A program made the translations under genes and the position numbers. Below, piece by piece: positions 20,170-31,151 of a stretch of DNA of 64,000 nucleotides (positions are counted from its first letter, which is position 1; each line of letters starts with the position of its first letter). Source of the stretch: Pomphorhynchus laevis (lineage: Eukaryota > Acanthocephala > Palaeacanthocephala > Echinorhynchida > Pomphorhynchidae); NCBI GenBank assembly GCA_012934845.2, contig WNNJ02003591.1, positions 20,266-84,265 of the forward strand. Reading direction: 5' to 3'. The notes under the pieces are model-generated. The model was not told the origin of the DNA and ran no database searches. It saw only the letters and a list, made by a program, of their open reading frames with translations.

Positions 20170-20650
20170 ATTATTATTTTTTAATTTTATAATTATATTA
20201 AATACGTAGACTCAGTTAATTGATTTGATATAATTAATAATTTTAATCTCTTGCAGTTTAATGACTTTTAAATGATTTCAATTAAATTTGCAAAATGTAA
20301 GATAAAAAAGTCTTTCATTAGCATTTAAAATGTATTAAGCGAGCTGCATTATCAGCTCGCTTAGTCCAGCTGCATTTAATTCAGTTTATCCTGAATTAAA
20401 TGCAGCTGGAATTAAAGATTAAAATCAATAGGAATCAAGATTATCAAGCTGAAATTTACGAGTAAATTGCATGTCAATAGCAATTAATGAAAATAACAAT
20501 TGCATAAATATGTAGGTTTTCAAATTACAGGTAAAACCTTCCACAACCTACGCTGATTTAATCTAAAATCCGAAATGATTTAAATCAAATTTGCAAAATG
20601 TTAAATAACGTCTTTCATTAAATCTAATTGCCGATAAAAGCAGACGAGTC
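20170..20650. repeat. PLE tail relic, hairpins and short direct repeats
   Basis: 20180-20232 matches the tail of the Naiad-like elements (ATTAAATACGTAGACTCAGTTA). 20336-20363 is a perfect 11-bp hairpin and 20365-20410 an adjacent perfect 20-bp hairpin (stem start TCCAGCTGCATTTAATTCAG). The block AAATGATTT.AAT.AAATTTGCAAAATG is repeated at about 20270-20320 and 20574-20622. Confidence 0.65.
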
Positions 20651-20699
20651 GAGTGATCATATGACATTAAAAGAACCAAAACGTGAAACGATCTATTGG

Positions 20700-20815
20700 A
20701 TCAGTAGACGTTGAGGTCTACCAATACTGAAATGTAGTGCACTACTGTTGGCTTATGGATAGGATTTAAGCAGCATGCAGGATAAAAAATAATCATCAAA
20801 ATTTCAATGGTAACA
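20700..20815 (+). repeat. Dispersed 105-bp repeat, copy 1
   Basis: CCAATACTGAAATGTAG.G.ACT.CTGTTGGCTTAT..A..AGGATTTAAGCA..CTGCA...TAAAAAA...TCATCAAAATTTC is shared with 45727-45832 in the same orientation. Unknown family, non-coding. Confidence 0.65.
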
Positions 20816-20849
20816 ATGACGGCACATGTATCTTTTCATTTTCTCTAGC

Positions 20850-21470
20850 GTTTCTCCTTTTTTTGCTGGAGCGGTATGTTACCATACCTTAGCAAATGCG
20901 TTTTTCTTAAGCCATATCTTATACGCATCGCCAGCTTGTTATCCCGAAACTACTTATGAGCGTCGTGCATTGGAAAAAGTGTTCAGATCAACAACTAAAT
21001 TAGCCTCAGGGCTGCAAATTTTTGGCTGCGGGAAACGCCTCCAGATATTAAATATACCTTGTCTGCGATATATTTTTGACAAGCGAGATCTCTCTCTTGT
21101 TAAAAAAATTCTGCATACTAAAGATCTCCACTGTCACATCTACTGCAACTGAGAGGTCAACCTTCTCTTCGCGGACACCCCCTGATGATGAGAACACAAA
21201 GGTACATGCATGCAGTTTCCTGCTTTGCCAAACGAGTCGTACGATCTTGGAATTCGCTTCAGAGTGCGACCGTTTTGTCGTCTACTGCTTCAAGTTTTTG
21301 CGCCCTACTGGATGATGACCCTTCCTTCTCAAGACAACGGTGGGATTTTCAGTAGTTCATCTGATGAGGGAGGGACAAATTGACTCTTATTCTTTTTATT
21401 CTTTTTATTTTGTGAAGCAACTTGTAAAGAGCCTCGGCTCAATTTGTTGTCAATTAATAATAATACCCAC
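20850..21470 (+). mobile_element. CR1-like LINE, 3' end
   Basis: C-terminal RT part: LSHILYASPACYPETTYERRALEKVFRS, SGLQIFGCGKRLQILNIPCLRY, then in another frame FAKRVVRSWNSLQ. This is the usual CR1 order (path to the last W.SL/W.LP box). The 3' UTR includes AGAGCCTCGGCTC and ends near a short AAT repeat. 5' truncated; at least one frame change near 21150. Confidence 0.7.
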
Positions 21471-22010
21471 ATACGGAATATATCGTCAGGTGCCCTGGAA
21501 ATACCTGTTTCAGTATACCTTGTAAATAACATAGAAACGAGGGATAATAACTCTAAAGAACCGGGTTGTTGAAAGTTAACCCTAGACTGAGTTGTATTTT
21601 CAAAATATAATCGTAATAAATCCACAAGTAGGTGTATTACTTGGGTAGATGAAAATCAAGAGCAGATAATGTATACTGTTGAAACAGGGGAGTTGATGCG
21701 TTCAACGTCAACACTAATTAAAATCCGGAAGAAATGTTCCCTATTCTAAAATATGCAGTTGTAGGGAGTTTCTTGACTATTAAAGAGCAGAGAATATTTT
21801 TCCTAAATAAAGACTTTAAGATAGGTTGTTACTATGCTAAATAGTTATATTTAATCAAGGTCTGATTTTTTATTAAAATTAAAAACAAATAAAATATAAT
21901 CATTTAAAGAAAGCATAAATAATAGACTTAACTACCAAGAAAATAGTAAAAACTATTAGTGCACATCGTTTAATCATAATAATTATCTTAATTATCCGTC
22001 CTGATTATTC
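21471..22010. other. AT-rich spacer between LINEs
   Basis: No gene or family recognised. Just before 22012 the sequence passes into ORF1 of the next LINE. Confidence 0.4.
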
Positions 22011-22011
22011 G

Positions 22012-22161
22012 ATGGAGGAAAGAAGCATGATGAGGGAAGCTAGGATTGACTTGAATCGTCGCATTTTGAAGGGAGAAGATAACCTAGTTATTCGGGCTTT
22101 TCGAGTTGTCCGGAAAAGGCCGTTTGTGCGTTGGCGTCCACTCGTAACGAGGGCGATCTAA
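22012..22161 (+). CDS. CR1-like LINE ORF1, C-terminal end
   Basis: A 49-codon frame (MEERSMMREARIDLNRRI..EDNLVIRAFRVVRKRP..) overlapping the start of ORF2 by about 30 bases. A basic C terminus with an N-x-R-x-x-x-G-E-D-N-L-V-I-R pattern is typical, as I recall, of ORF1 proteins of CR1-like LINEs, which bind the RNA. It appears truncated at its 5' end, so the whole element is 5' truncated just inside ORF1. Confidence 0.5.
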   Translation: MEERSMMREARIDLNRRILKGEDNLVIRAFRVVRKRPFVRWRPLVTRAI

Positions 22162-25100
22162 TTTGCTTCTATTGTTTGATTCCGAATGCTGATGTGCATT
22201 CTCAGGGTTGCACGTCTCAACGTTCTCCTATCATTGGATACACTAATAATATTCGTAGTTTAATTTCGAATCTTGATGACGTTAGAGTTTGGACGCATTA
22301 TATGCATACTGATGTGTTGGCTATTTCTGAGACGTGGTTACACGATGCCATTCTTGATAACGTAGTATATATTCCAGGTTATCAATTATTACGTTCAGAT
22401 AGATGCCCTCCTAAGAGGGGTGGTGGAGTAGCACTTTATGTTCAGGATAGGAACGTTATGAGCAATATAGTAAGATACTCAAATGGAGAAGGAACTTGTG
22501 AGTGCTTAATAGTTGATCTTGTTATATATAGCATCCACGTTTCATTGGGTGTTCTTTATCAAACACCCAAATCAGCCATTTTAGATGATGCGCTGATGCA
22601 TATTTTAGCTAGAGCTTGTAGTAGGCGTGATCACTCCTTCATCTTAATTGGTGATTTTAATCTACCGACCCTGATGATTGATCAAGATGGCAACAGTATT
22701 ATTGGTAACTGTTTCAGTGAGGATAAGAATCTATGGGAGTTCTTGGTATGTAATCAATTACTCATTCAGCATGTATCTGCTCCTACTAGATTTGACACTG
22801 ATAGCGTACGTTCTATACTTGATCTTGTATTTTCTCAAAGAGATGGTCAGATATGTGACCTATCCCACAATCCTCCAATAGGAGGAAGTGATCACTGTGT
22901 TTTGGTGTTCAAGCTGGCTATAGCTTCAGATATTATTGCAATAGATGCCGAACCTTCATTGACGAATAGATCATGGCATCATGTTGATGTTGAGATGCTA
23001 CAACAGTTTGTGTCCTCTTTGAACTTTGAGTGTGGTGATGTTAGAAGCCAGGAACGTTGGCATTTCATTCAAGATTTACTAATTCGTATATCTGATTATT
23101 TTGCTCCTCGTAGATTAATACGTAAAACTTCTCATAAGAAGCCTCCGTGGTTTGACAGTAGTCTACGTGAAGCTCTCAAAAGACACAACACTTTGTTCAG
23201 AAAGTAAACATTACCTTTGTGTAGACACAAAGGTAATTTGATTGCTCAATTCAAACTTGCTCGCAATGCATATAAACGCCTCAGAATTAAGAAACGTATG
23301 TAGTATGAGAACCAAATTGTGCAATATTTAAATAGCTCGCTCAAACGCTTTTGGTCATATGATCGTCAAAGTACGCATACTTATTGTGCAATCACTAGAT
23401 TATCATCAAATGGGAATCAAGTTGCTTGATTCCCCTTCTGACGTTGCTAATGAGTTTGCTAATGCATTTGCCCTACATAATGCTAGTTCGACCATAGAAG
23501 ATAGTGTTCAGTCAGTCAGTTTTCCTACATGCATTAGTGCTCCCATTGTATTCAATGTGGATGATGTGGCTTGGAGGTTATCACATTTGTCGTCTTCATC
23601 TTATTCAGGTCCTGATGATATTCATCCGCATCTACTCAGGGTGTTGAGTCAACATTTGGCTCCTTCGGTCACTAGCTTGTTTCAGGCATCTCTGGATAGC
23701 ATGAAGGTACTGTCTGAATGAAAGAGTGCGATAGTGATGCCGGTATTCAAAAAGGGGAACCCGAGGATAGCAGACAACTATCGAGCTATAAGTCTTACAA
23801 GTCATTTGGGTAAGGTACTGGAAAGGATCATCCACGAACATATATTCAGACAGTTAGGCATATCAGGTCAGCATAGCTTTATGCAACATGACTTCAGAAA
23901 AGGACGTTCTTGCCTTACAAAGCTTTTGTCTGCCCGTGAGGCCTGGATAAAATCTGTCTCAAGGAAAGGCAGTTGACGTCATTCTGTTCGATTTTAGTGG
24001 TGCGTTTGATCGTGTTACCCATAGTCTCCTCATTAAAACAGTGGCCAGCTATGGCATTAATAGCTCAGTTATAGGATGGATTAGAGATTTTCTATCTAAC
24101 AGATCTTTCAGAGTACGAGTTGGTAGTACCTTATCCTCACCACATTTAATTACGTATGGAGTTCCTCAGGGTTCTGTACTAGGACCTTTATTGTTTAACA
24201 TGTTCATGAACAGTTTACTCACACAGCTCCATTGTCCGTGTTTAGCCTTTGCTGACGACATCAAAATATGGTGTGAGGTCATATCTGCAGATGACCATAT
24301 CCGCTTACAGCGTGAGACTGACAGGGTTTATACATGGAGTGTTAATACTGGGGTATTGTTAAACTTTTTCAAGTGCTCACACATTCGTCTCGGCAGGTCT
24401 AATGTGTCTTCCTTGTATAGTGTCGGGACATATAGTATCATTTCGACCAATCAGGTTCGTGATCTTGGCATACTTATGCAATCGTCACTTAAAACTAGAA
24501 TGGATACTGTAGACGTTGCTATTTAGCAAGGATGATTTATCTAATTAAAACTTGTTTTTTGTCAATATCTCATCAGTGTTTTGCTCGGCTATATTATGTG
24601 CTTGTTCGTCCTCATATCGAATATGCTATCCAGGCATCATTCCCTCCTACAAGAGGTGAAATGAGGGATTTGGAGAGAATTCTTTGTCGTGGCAGCAAGC
24701 TCGTTAGAGGATTTAAAATTATGAGTTATAGCGATAGTTTAACTTCAATAGGCATGATATCAGTGCAAACCAGACTACTCGTCCTGGATCTGTTTGCGAT
24801 GTGGTCTATAGTAAAGGGGATAGATTGATACCCAAGTGAATGTGTTAAATTGAATGTCCGACAAAGTCGCAGGGGTCATTCTCTCGCGTTACGCGCAAGA
24901 CAAATTGGAAGGTCGACAATGGTATCTCGATTGTCACGCAGAGTGAGAAAGTTGTGGAACGCATTGCCTCACGACATCATGACTGCGTCATCATTGAGCC
25001 AATTCAAAGCTATGGTTAACACTTGGATAAGACACGCTGATCAAGGCAACATTGGAAGTTCTTATCCTTGGTTTGGTTGAAATTGATATGTTTGTTTAAT

Positions 25101-25175
25101 GTTTTGTAATGTACGATGAGCGGGCAAAACGGCCTTCTCAGTCAACGCTCTGTATATAATAATAATCAATTAAAA
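22131..25175 (+). mobile_element. CR1-like LINE, nearly complete ORF2
   Basis: ORF2 of a CR1-like LINE. Frame 22131-23207 is an AP-like endonuclease: GYTNNIRSL, LAISETWL (catalytic E), LGVLYQTPKSA, ILIGDFNLP, ILDLVFSQ and GGSDHCVLVF. The RT follows in pieces: PTCISAPI..SGPDDIHPHLLR (23359-23721), MPVFKKGNPRIADNYRAISLTS and FRKGRSC (23734-23976), FSGAFDRVTHS in another frame, YGVPQGSVLGPLLFNMFMN and FADDIKIW (24041-24526), YVLVRPHIEYAIQAS (24532-24828) and LSRRVRKLWNALP (24850-25080). About five frame breaks or stops make it inactive. The 3' UTR ends in a TAATAATAAT run near 25165. Confidence 0.85.
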
Positions 25176-25189
25176 TACATTATGATTGT

Positions 25190-28110
25190 AGTTCTTAACA
25201 CACGCATTTTCATCCTTCAAAAAATCGGTAACCGATTGATCGCTTAGGCACTCGAGTATACAAGCGGCCTCGCTAAACTGATACGCTTAATCTCTTCATA
25301 AGGAAAGCTGTTGATCGAATTTCACCTGTGATCCCAGACATTATCTTTCCGATCTCTTCGATAAAATACAAGGTATCCTTGCAAAAGACACCCAAGGAGT
25401 CAACAGCTACTGGAACGAATGTATAGATCCTATTATCGATCTCATTGTACTTTTCTTTCTTGAATTCTGCAAAAGCGGCTACCTCACCGGTCCGAAAAAC
25501 TAGTCTATCCTCGTAACTCACCGCTAGAGGATTTATGCAGATAGCGTCGAAATTAGTATTTTTTCGTTCTTAGTTCTTACAAAGAACCAAAGTTCCTCCA
25601 TCCAGTCGCTTGCCATCGCTGCTACACAATCCAACCGGCTCTAATCGAAAAGGTATCCCCGCTGAAGACGAAGTCATTCGAATTATGGGGCTCAACTCGG
25701 AATGTAGAGTGTTCCGGGATTTACTGTTTCGACAGTCCAGACCGTGCAAGCCCAATGCGTCGCTGGTATTTCAGCATCCACATGTGAATTCCTCGTTAAA
25801 TTTGATACCGATTCATAGGGCCACGGTGATTGTGAAGGATACATCGTCCAATCTGGTGCCAACCGCCGAGATTAGAAGTTCCGTCAGGAAAGCTACCGAG
25901 TCCCTGCCTACCGCTCCGAGCAGTCTAGCTCGACATTTAGCAGAATCGGCTTCCAATAATATTGAACTACTAGCGAATTTGTGCATGGGACGAGACCAAC
26001 GTTTTTGTTTGTTTTTCTGTTGGCAACTCTCCCTCGCACAAAACCACCCATCTGCGCACGCCATTTTGGAAATCCGAGCAGTCCACTCCGCTGGCTGCTA
26101 CAACGTTTGATCCCACCAATGCCTGTACGAGAACCGACGTGCCTGCGATTGAGGACAAATATGCCGTCAGTCATATAACTTCACTGCGATGTAGACCTCA
26201 ACCACCAAAGTCAATTGGCAAAGTTGCTTGTCGCCATGCTATATCATCCAGATATAAATTTAATATGTTGGCCAGAGCATACTTTAGGATCTCGTCGTAA
26301 TGCTTCAATAGCGAACAGGAAGAGCAAGGAGCACAGCGTAGAAGATGATAAATCTTTGGTATGCTGAAGATACATTGCAACAGAAACAGGGCATCATGTC
26401 TAGATATATCGATCATTCGTTTGACAGTGTTCTGGAAAAGCGATACGCATTGATTCACGGTTTCATTGTTCGCCAAATCGCTTCCAAAAGGAGTCCCAAG
26501 ATGACAGCGTTGTTGGGATCAGTCAGAATGCATTAAGGAATCAAGTCCAACAATCGAATTTGATCCTTAGGATCACGGGTTATTAACCTCAACTTTTGAA
26601 GATTTAATGTAAGTCCAATTCTCGTCCCCTGAGCAATTATGTAAGCTACATCCGAATAAATCGTATCAGAGTCACCCCCAAAATAAAGTTGTTGAGATAC
26701 CATGCGCAAAACGGTGACTGTCAGAGTTCGACAACTTTGTTTACGGCAAGCGAGTAAAGTAGGGGACCGAGATGTTCCCCTTGTTAAATACATTCGGCTG
26801 ACGGAATTATTGATGTGCCGGCAAAAAGTTGACTATCACCACCGTAGCACAAGTTGACGAATTAAAGGTAAGCTAGTAGCTTCCTGCGAACCATTTCAAT
26901 CATGTGGCCACGGTTGACGGTGTTAAACGCGTTATGAAAGTCTAACTTGGCAAGCGCAACTCCAGGAACTAAGACGTTCGCGATAAAGTATCTAAACACG
27001 TGAGTCACAGCTTCAACACCTCGAGGTATTCCAACGCTAAATTGTCGAGGCACGAACTCACCTAGAATATCGCTTGATGGACAACGTGCGACAATTTTTG
27101 CTGCCAAGCGGCGCAACGTAAAACCCCAAGCAATCGGGCGAATACCGCCATTAGGTTTCTGTAATGCCATCAGTTTAGCGCAGCAGAAAAATTTTCTTAT
27201 AGATTTCGGCACACAACCTTTTAGGAAGCGGTGATGAATTCGGCCAAAGATTGAACTAGACGATAACCTAAGAGGCCGCACGATGGACCAGTCAGTGTTT
27301 TTAGATGTAGTGGACTGAGACCATCAAATCCACTTGAGGAAGCATTGGGAAATGAGCGAAGAGCCGACAACACGATGTCCGTAGAGACAACAGGGAAGGC
27401 ATAAGGTGATACACTGTGAATTTGAACTTGCGTATTTGCCCACCTATATTGGTTAGTTCGTGGGGGGTTTTGGACCTTAGTTCTGACAAAACTCTACGTC
27501 GAATTGCACTATTCCATCATCGCTGCTCACTAATTTGATTGCGCCGTGAACATCGCCATCTTCGAGTTTTCCGAAACTATGCGACAAAGATTTCTATTGG
27601 CCTCGCGACCGTTTACTTTAATTTAATTACCTAGTCTGTCGCGCTTTCGCATCACAGCGTCATCAACTGACTAGAATGTCATATCAACGAATTTGAGACA
27701 GGCCTCTTTTATTTTATGAGACAAACTGTGATTGCATTTTTTCTCAGTTATTACAGGTACGCTAATAACATTTCTTGCGAACATCAACAGTTTAATCCAA
27801 GCATATTCCTTCTGGTAGTCCCTACCAATATCAGAGAGTATGCTCGAAAGAGTTGTAGCTACCTGAGGGCTTGCAGATCTGGGAATCCGTCGAACCAACC
27901 GGACTGGTATCGTCCTGAAAGTGTGTTGTTAACTTGAGCATCAAGTGATGCTGAATTATTGATGGAAGTAAGTGTTTGACCAGAACCGGGACAGCCGGGA
28001 GATTGGCCATGTCGGCGTAGTCGTCCTTTAGAAGTTAAGCAGAAAAATCGACAACACACGCTGCATTACCCTTTTTCCGACACGATATCATCCCGAATAT
28101 ACCAGGATGA
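25190..28110 (-). mobile_element. R2/NeSL-type LINE, decayed long copy
   Basis: Minus strand, from about 28110 down. Order: a C2H2-type finger (CRFFCLTSKGRLRRHGQSPGC), a region with LLMFARNVISVP, SSGFDGLSPLHLK, then RT: KLMALQKPNGGIRPIAWG, PRGVEAVTHVFRYF, LDFHNAFNTVNR (motif A), a QQGEHLGPLL-like motif B, an FGGDSDTIYSD region, LNLQKLRLIT, then a C terminus with FVPVAVDSLGVF and FLMKRLSVS. This family differs from the 11.3-13.6 kb element but shares the plan of N-terminal finger, RT and C-terminal restriction-like nuclease (RHN.VRD/EPVGLC..DGKR.DGGTL in the 25.55-25.75 kb part). Many frameshifts. Confidence 0.8.
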
Positions 28111-28239
28111 TTCATAATTTGTTTTCCTGACCAGACTGGGGGCGGCGTCATTCTCTCGTGTAGGATTCCGATCCACTGGCATGAGATAATACGTGTAATT
28201 TGCGTAAAATATTGATGTAGTTTCTACTTTTCTGACGCA

Positions 28240-28385
28240 TCGTATGTTATTTATTGTATGTTATTATCTCTCAAACTTTTTTAATATCAATTGTTACAAA
28301 ATTAGCGGAAGCCGAGTGAAACGTGATGACGATGTGAAATTGAGGATTGTATGTTATTATCTCAAAAACTTTTTTTTATTATGGT
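28240..28385. repeat. Short direct repeat in spacer
   Basis: TGTATGTTATTATCTC.AAA.ACTTTTTT is present at about 28255-28284 and again at about 28348-28376. Confidence 0.6.
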
Positions 28386-28429
28386 AATTATATAATTATA
28401 TTTCAAATAAGATAACTTAAATCAAACTA

Positions 28430-29119
28430 CGTGTTTTGACTACTGCACCTCATTCCGGGGTCTTCCTTCACACACGTCCCTGTTCGTCGCTCGGCACAAG
28501 ACTCGACGACTCGTCACTACGCATCGCCATTGCCCTGCGCCTAGTGGCAGCTTAGCCCATGTATGGACGACATGGGCTAAGCTGCCACAAGTTCGTCGGC
28601 AGATTGTCACGCCACAGCGCAGTCAACGATTTCATCAAGCGTGCACTGATGTCGACAGAAATCCCATCGCGTCTGGAGCCGAAGTCACTAGCGCAACATG
28701 ATGACAGACGGTCGAATGGATTGTCACTGACTCCATGGTCAAGTGGCAGGTGTTTGAATTGGAACTTCACATGCCCAGACCCCTTGGCACCGAGTCATCC
28801 AAATACAGCTGTGACCGCACCGGGAGCGGTAGCCAGTTGAGAAGAGGACCAGAAACGCAGCAAATATGTCTGCCTGACACCGATCTACAATTTTGTGCCG
28901 GTCGCCGTGGAAACGCTTGGTGCGTTGGGCCCAGAGGCGGAAGGCCTAATGCACGAAATAGGTCGCCGGATAGCAGCAGTGAGCGGAAAGCGGCGGTCCA
29001 CGGATTTCCTGCTGCAGAGGCTGAGCGTTGCCATCCAACGCGGTAACGCTAGTTACGTTCTGGGCACGGTTGCGTGGACGAGCGATAGACAAGACTTAGA
29101 CACAATTTATTATTTGTAA
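28430..29119 (+). mobile_element. R2/NeSL-type LINE, 3' end fragment
   Basis: Plus-strand C-terminal end of the same family as 25.2-28.1 kb. Frame 28559-28840 has SRHSAVNDFIKRAL, RLEPKSLAQHDDRRSNGLSL and CLNWNFTCPDPLAPSH (nuclease-like RHN/EP/D..R.DG/W..TC.D series). Frame 28895-29119 gives PVAVETLGALGPEA, FLLQRLSVAIQRGNAS. One frame change joins them. It is much GC-richer than its surroundings. It stands head to head with the minus-strand copy. Confidence 0.8.
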
Positions 29120-30880
29120 TTTTTGCTTTTTTTGAAAAAAAAAAACAAAAATTACAGTGCCCTAATAATCTATCAGTGCCCTAATAAATTTCCTCTACAT
29201 TATTATTATAACAAACAGAAGCAAATGAGCTACAAGCTCGTGTCGCTTACAAAACATGATAAAATAAAAATAAAAAACCAACAAAAAAATTCAATCAAAT
29301 AGTAGTTGCAAATTCCTTCTCTCGGCTTCGATGGCTTTCTTAATAACATCACTAGATATACTACTAGAGATATCAAAGCACATTAGTGCATTGCATACGT
29401 TAATTACCCTGGTTGCAAATCGATGGTGAACAGGAATTCTTGTAGTTGGCTTTATTAGTTTCCACACATGCCCACGAGTTTCTCGTCTATCATTCACGGA
29501 TAAGCTAGAGAGACCACCGAAGCCATCGAAAACAATTTTGACTGCAGTTGAAAAATTAATGGCCGATCTGCGATATTTCAATGTGCCGACACGTAGAGAT
29601 GTCAAACGTTCAGCATATCTCAAATTGGAGAAATTCGAAATCATTCGTGACCCTTTACGTAACAAGTTCTCAATGTCACTGGATTCCCTTAAAGTCTGGA
29701 TAAGTTACAGGTAAACCGTATTCGAGGATGGGAAGAATATAAGAACAAAATAGTCGCTTGAACATTGATGGACTTATCCGATCAAAAGACTTGAAAAACA
29801 TCCATAAAACACAATAGCCTCGATTACAAATATATTTAGTGTGGACATTAGTTTTTAAGCTACTGGTCATCATCACACCAAGATCTTTGAATTCACCCAC
29901 TCGGCCTATCTGAATCGAACCTATCTGATATGATGAGTTTAGTGAAGAACCAATGGACATATGCACACATTTAGAGGGGTTAACCCTCAAACTATTTTCC
30001 GCTGGCCATTTTTCTAGACATGTCAGATCATCTTGAAGGATCTTAATGTCCCTTCCGTATCTAATAGGCCGCCATATCTTAACATCGTCAGCATACATTA
30101 CGACATCAGAACGAATTACAGATGGGAGATCATTGATATAGACAATAAAAAGAAGTGGGGAGATAACAGCACCCTGTGGAACGCCAGAATGAATAACGAA
30201 TGAGGTGGACATATCTGCACCTACACGTACTTTGAAAGAGCGTGAACTCAAGCAATTTGCAATCCAGGCGACATACATAGGACAAACACTAAGTGACCTC
30301 AATTTGTGAATGAGTCGATCATGCGGGACTGAATCAAAAGCATGAGAGAAATCTACAAAAAGTACATTATATTGAACTCGTCCATCTAATGAAGACTGCC
30401 ATGCGTTGGAAGAAACCAAAAGATTACTTGTTGTTGATCTATTTGGTCTGAGACCGTGTTGTGTGTCAGTGAGTTTACTGTTGCTTACCAAATCACAGGA
30501 TATGTTTTTGACTATTAGCTTTTCAATAATACATGTCAAGGCTACTGGGCGATAGTTCTTGCACACTTGTCGATCTCCAATTTTATACACTGGAACTACA
30601 ATGGACTCCTTTCAACGCGAAGGAATTCAAGATTGGAGAATAAAAAACTGAAACATACAGAAAACATAAATATATTTGAGAAGCAACTTTATTTAAAAGA
30701 ATTGAGGGAAGTCCGTCCGGACTGGCAGCGATGTTCGGTTTTAATTTACAAAGACGCTTTAAAACATCGTCAGCACAAAACGACAGATTAGATCGGTCGA
30801 ATGCATCTGAACCCTTTTCTGATTCAGAACTACGCAATGTCCGCGAAGAGCAAAACATCGATGAGAACTCCTGGGCAAAT
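29120..30880 (-). mobile_element. CR1-like LINE, 5' truncated
   Basis: Frame 29676-30590 has NYRPVALTCIIEK, DTQHGLRPNRST, VDFSHAFDSVPHDRL (motif A), HSGVPQGAVISPLLFIVYIND (motif B), MYADDVKIW (motif C) and YILPILEYG. Frame 29291-29665 holds the C-terminal part (RRETRGH, FATRVINVCNAL). 30583-30858 holds the region before the fingers (SPDGLPSILL). Two frame breaks. The 3' part (about 29117-29290) includes a GTAATTTTTG...CAAAAATTAC palindrome and a repeated CAGTGCCCTAATAA. Confidence 0.85.
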
Positions 30881-31134
30881 AAATATATATTATAAAAAAC
30901 GTATTTTGGACTGTAAATTTAAAAATTAAAGCATTCTAATCTTAAAACGAACTTTACGAACAGGTCAATATATAGATAATGTATCATATATTATAATAAA
31001 GAATAAAAGTAATTAGAAGTAACTGCTATGTTATCGCGTTTGTCCCTATTCCGAAACTCAAGATAACATTGGGGGCCAAAAACATGTTAATGATGCATTT
31101 CATATGATAAAATGTGTTTATCAAGAGTTATCTT
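30881..31134. other. AT-rich spacer
   Basis: No gene recognised. It ends at the 5' copy of the RTE target-site duplication. Confidence 0.4.
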
Positions 31135-31151
31135 CACTTATTATAACACAG
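31135..31151 (+). repeat. Target-site duplication, left copy
   Basis: CACTTATTATAACACAG, repeated perfectly at 34333-34349. The 17-bp direct repeat brackets the RTE-type LINE. Confidence 0.9.

Noticed and set aside
25610-26110. A 166-codon plus-strand ORF
   Set aside because: It is the shadow of the minus-strand R2/NeSL-like LINE, whose protein motifs are read on the other strand.
27960-28060. A 5S-rRNA-like stretch (GTCGTCCTTTAGAAGTTAAGCAG)
   Set aside because: Only about 15 bases resemble 5S. On the minus strand the region encodes the zinc-finger N terminus of the LINE, which explains it.
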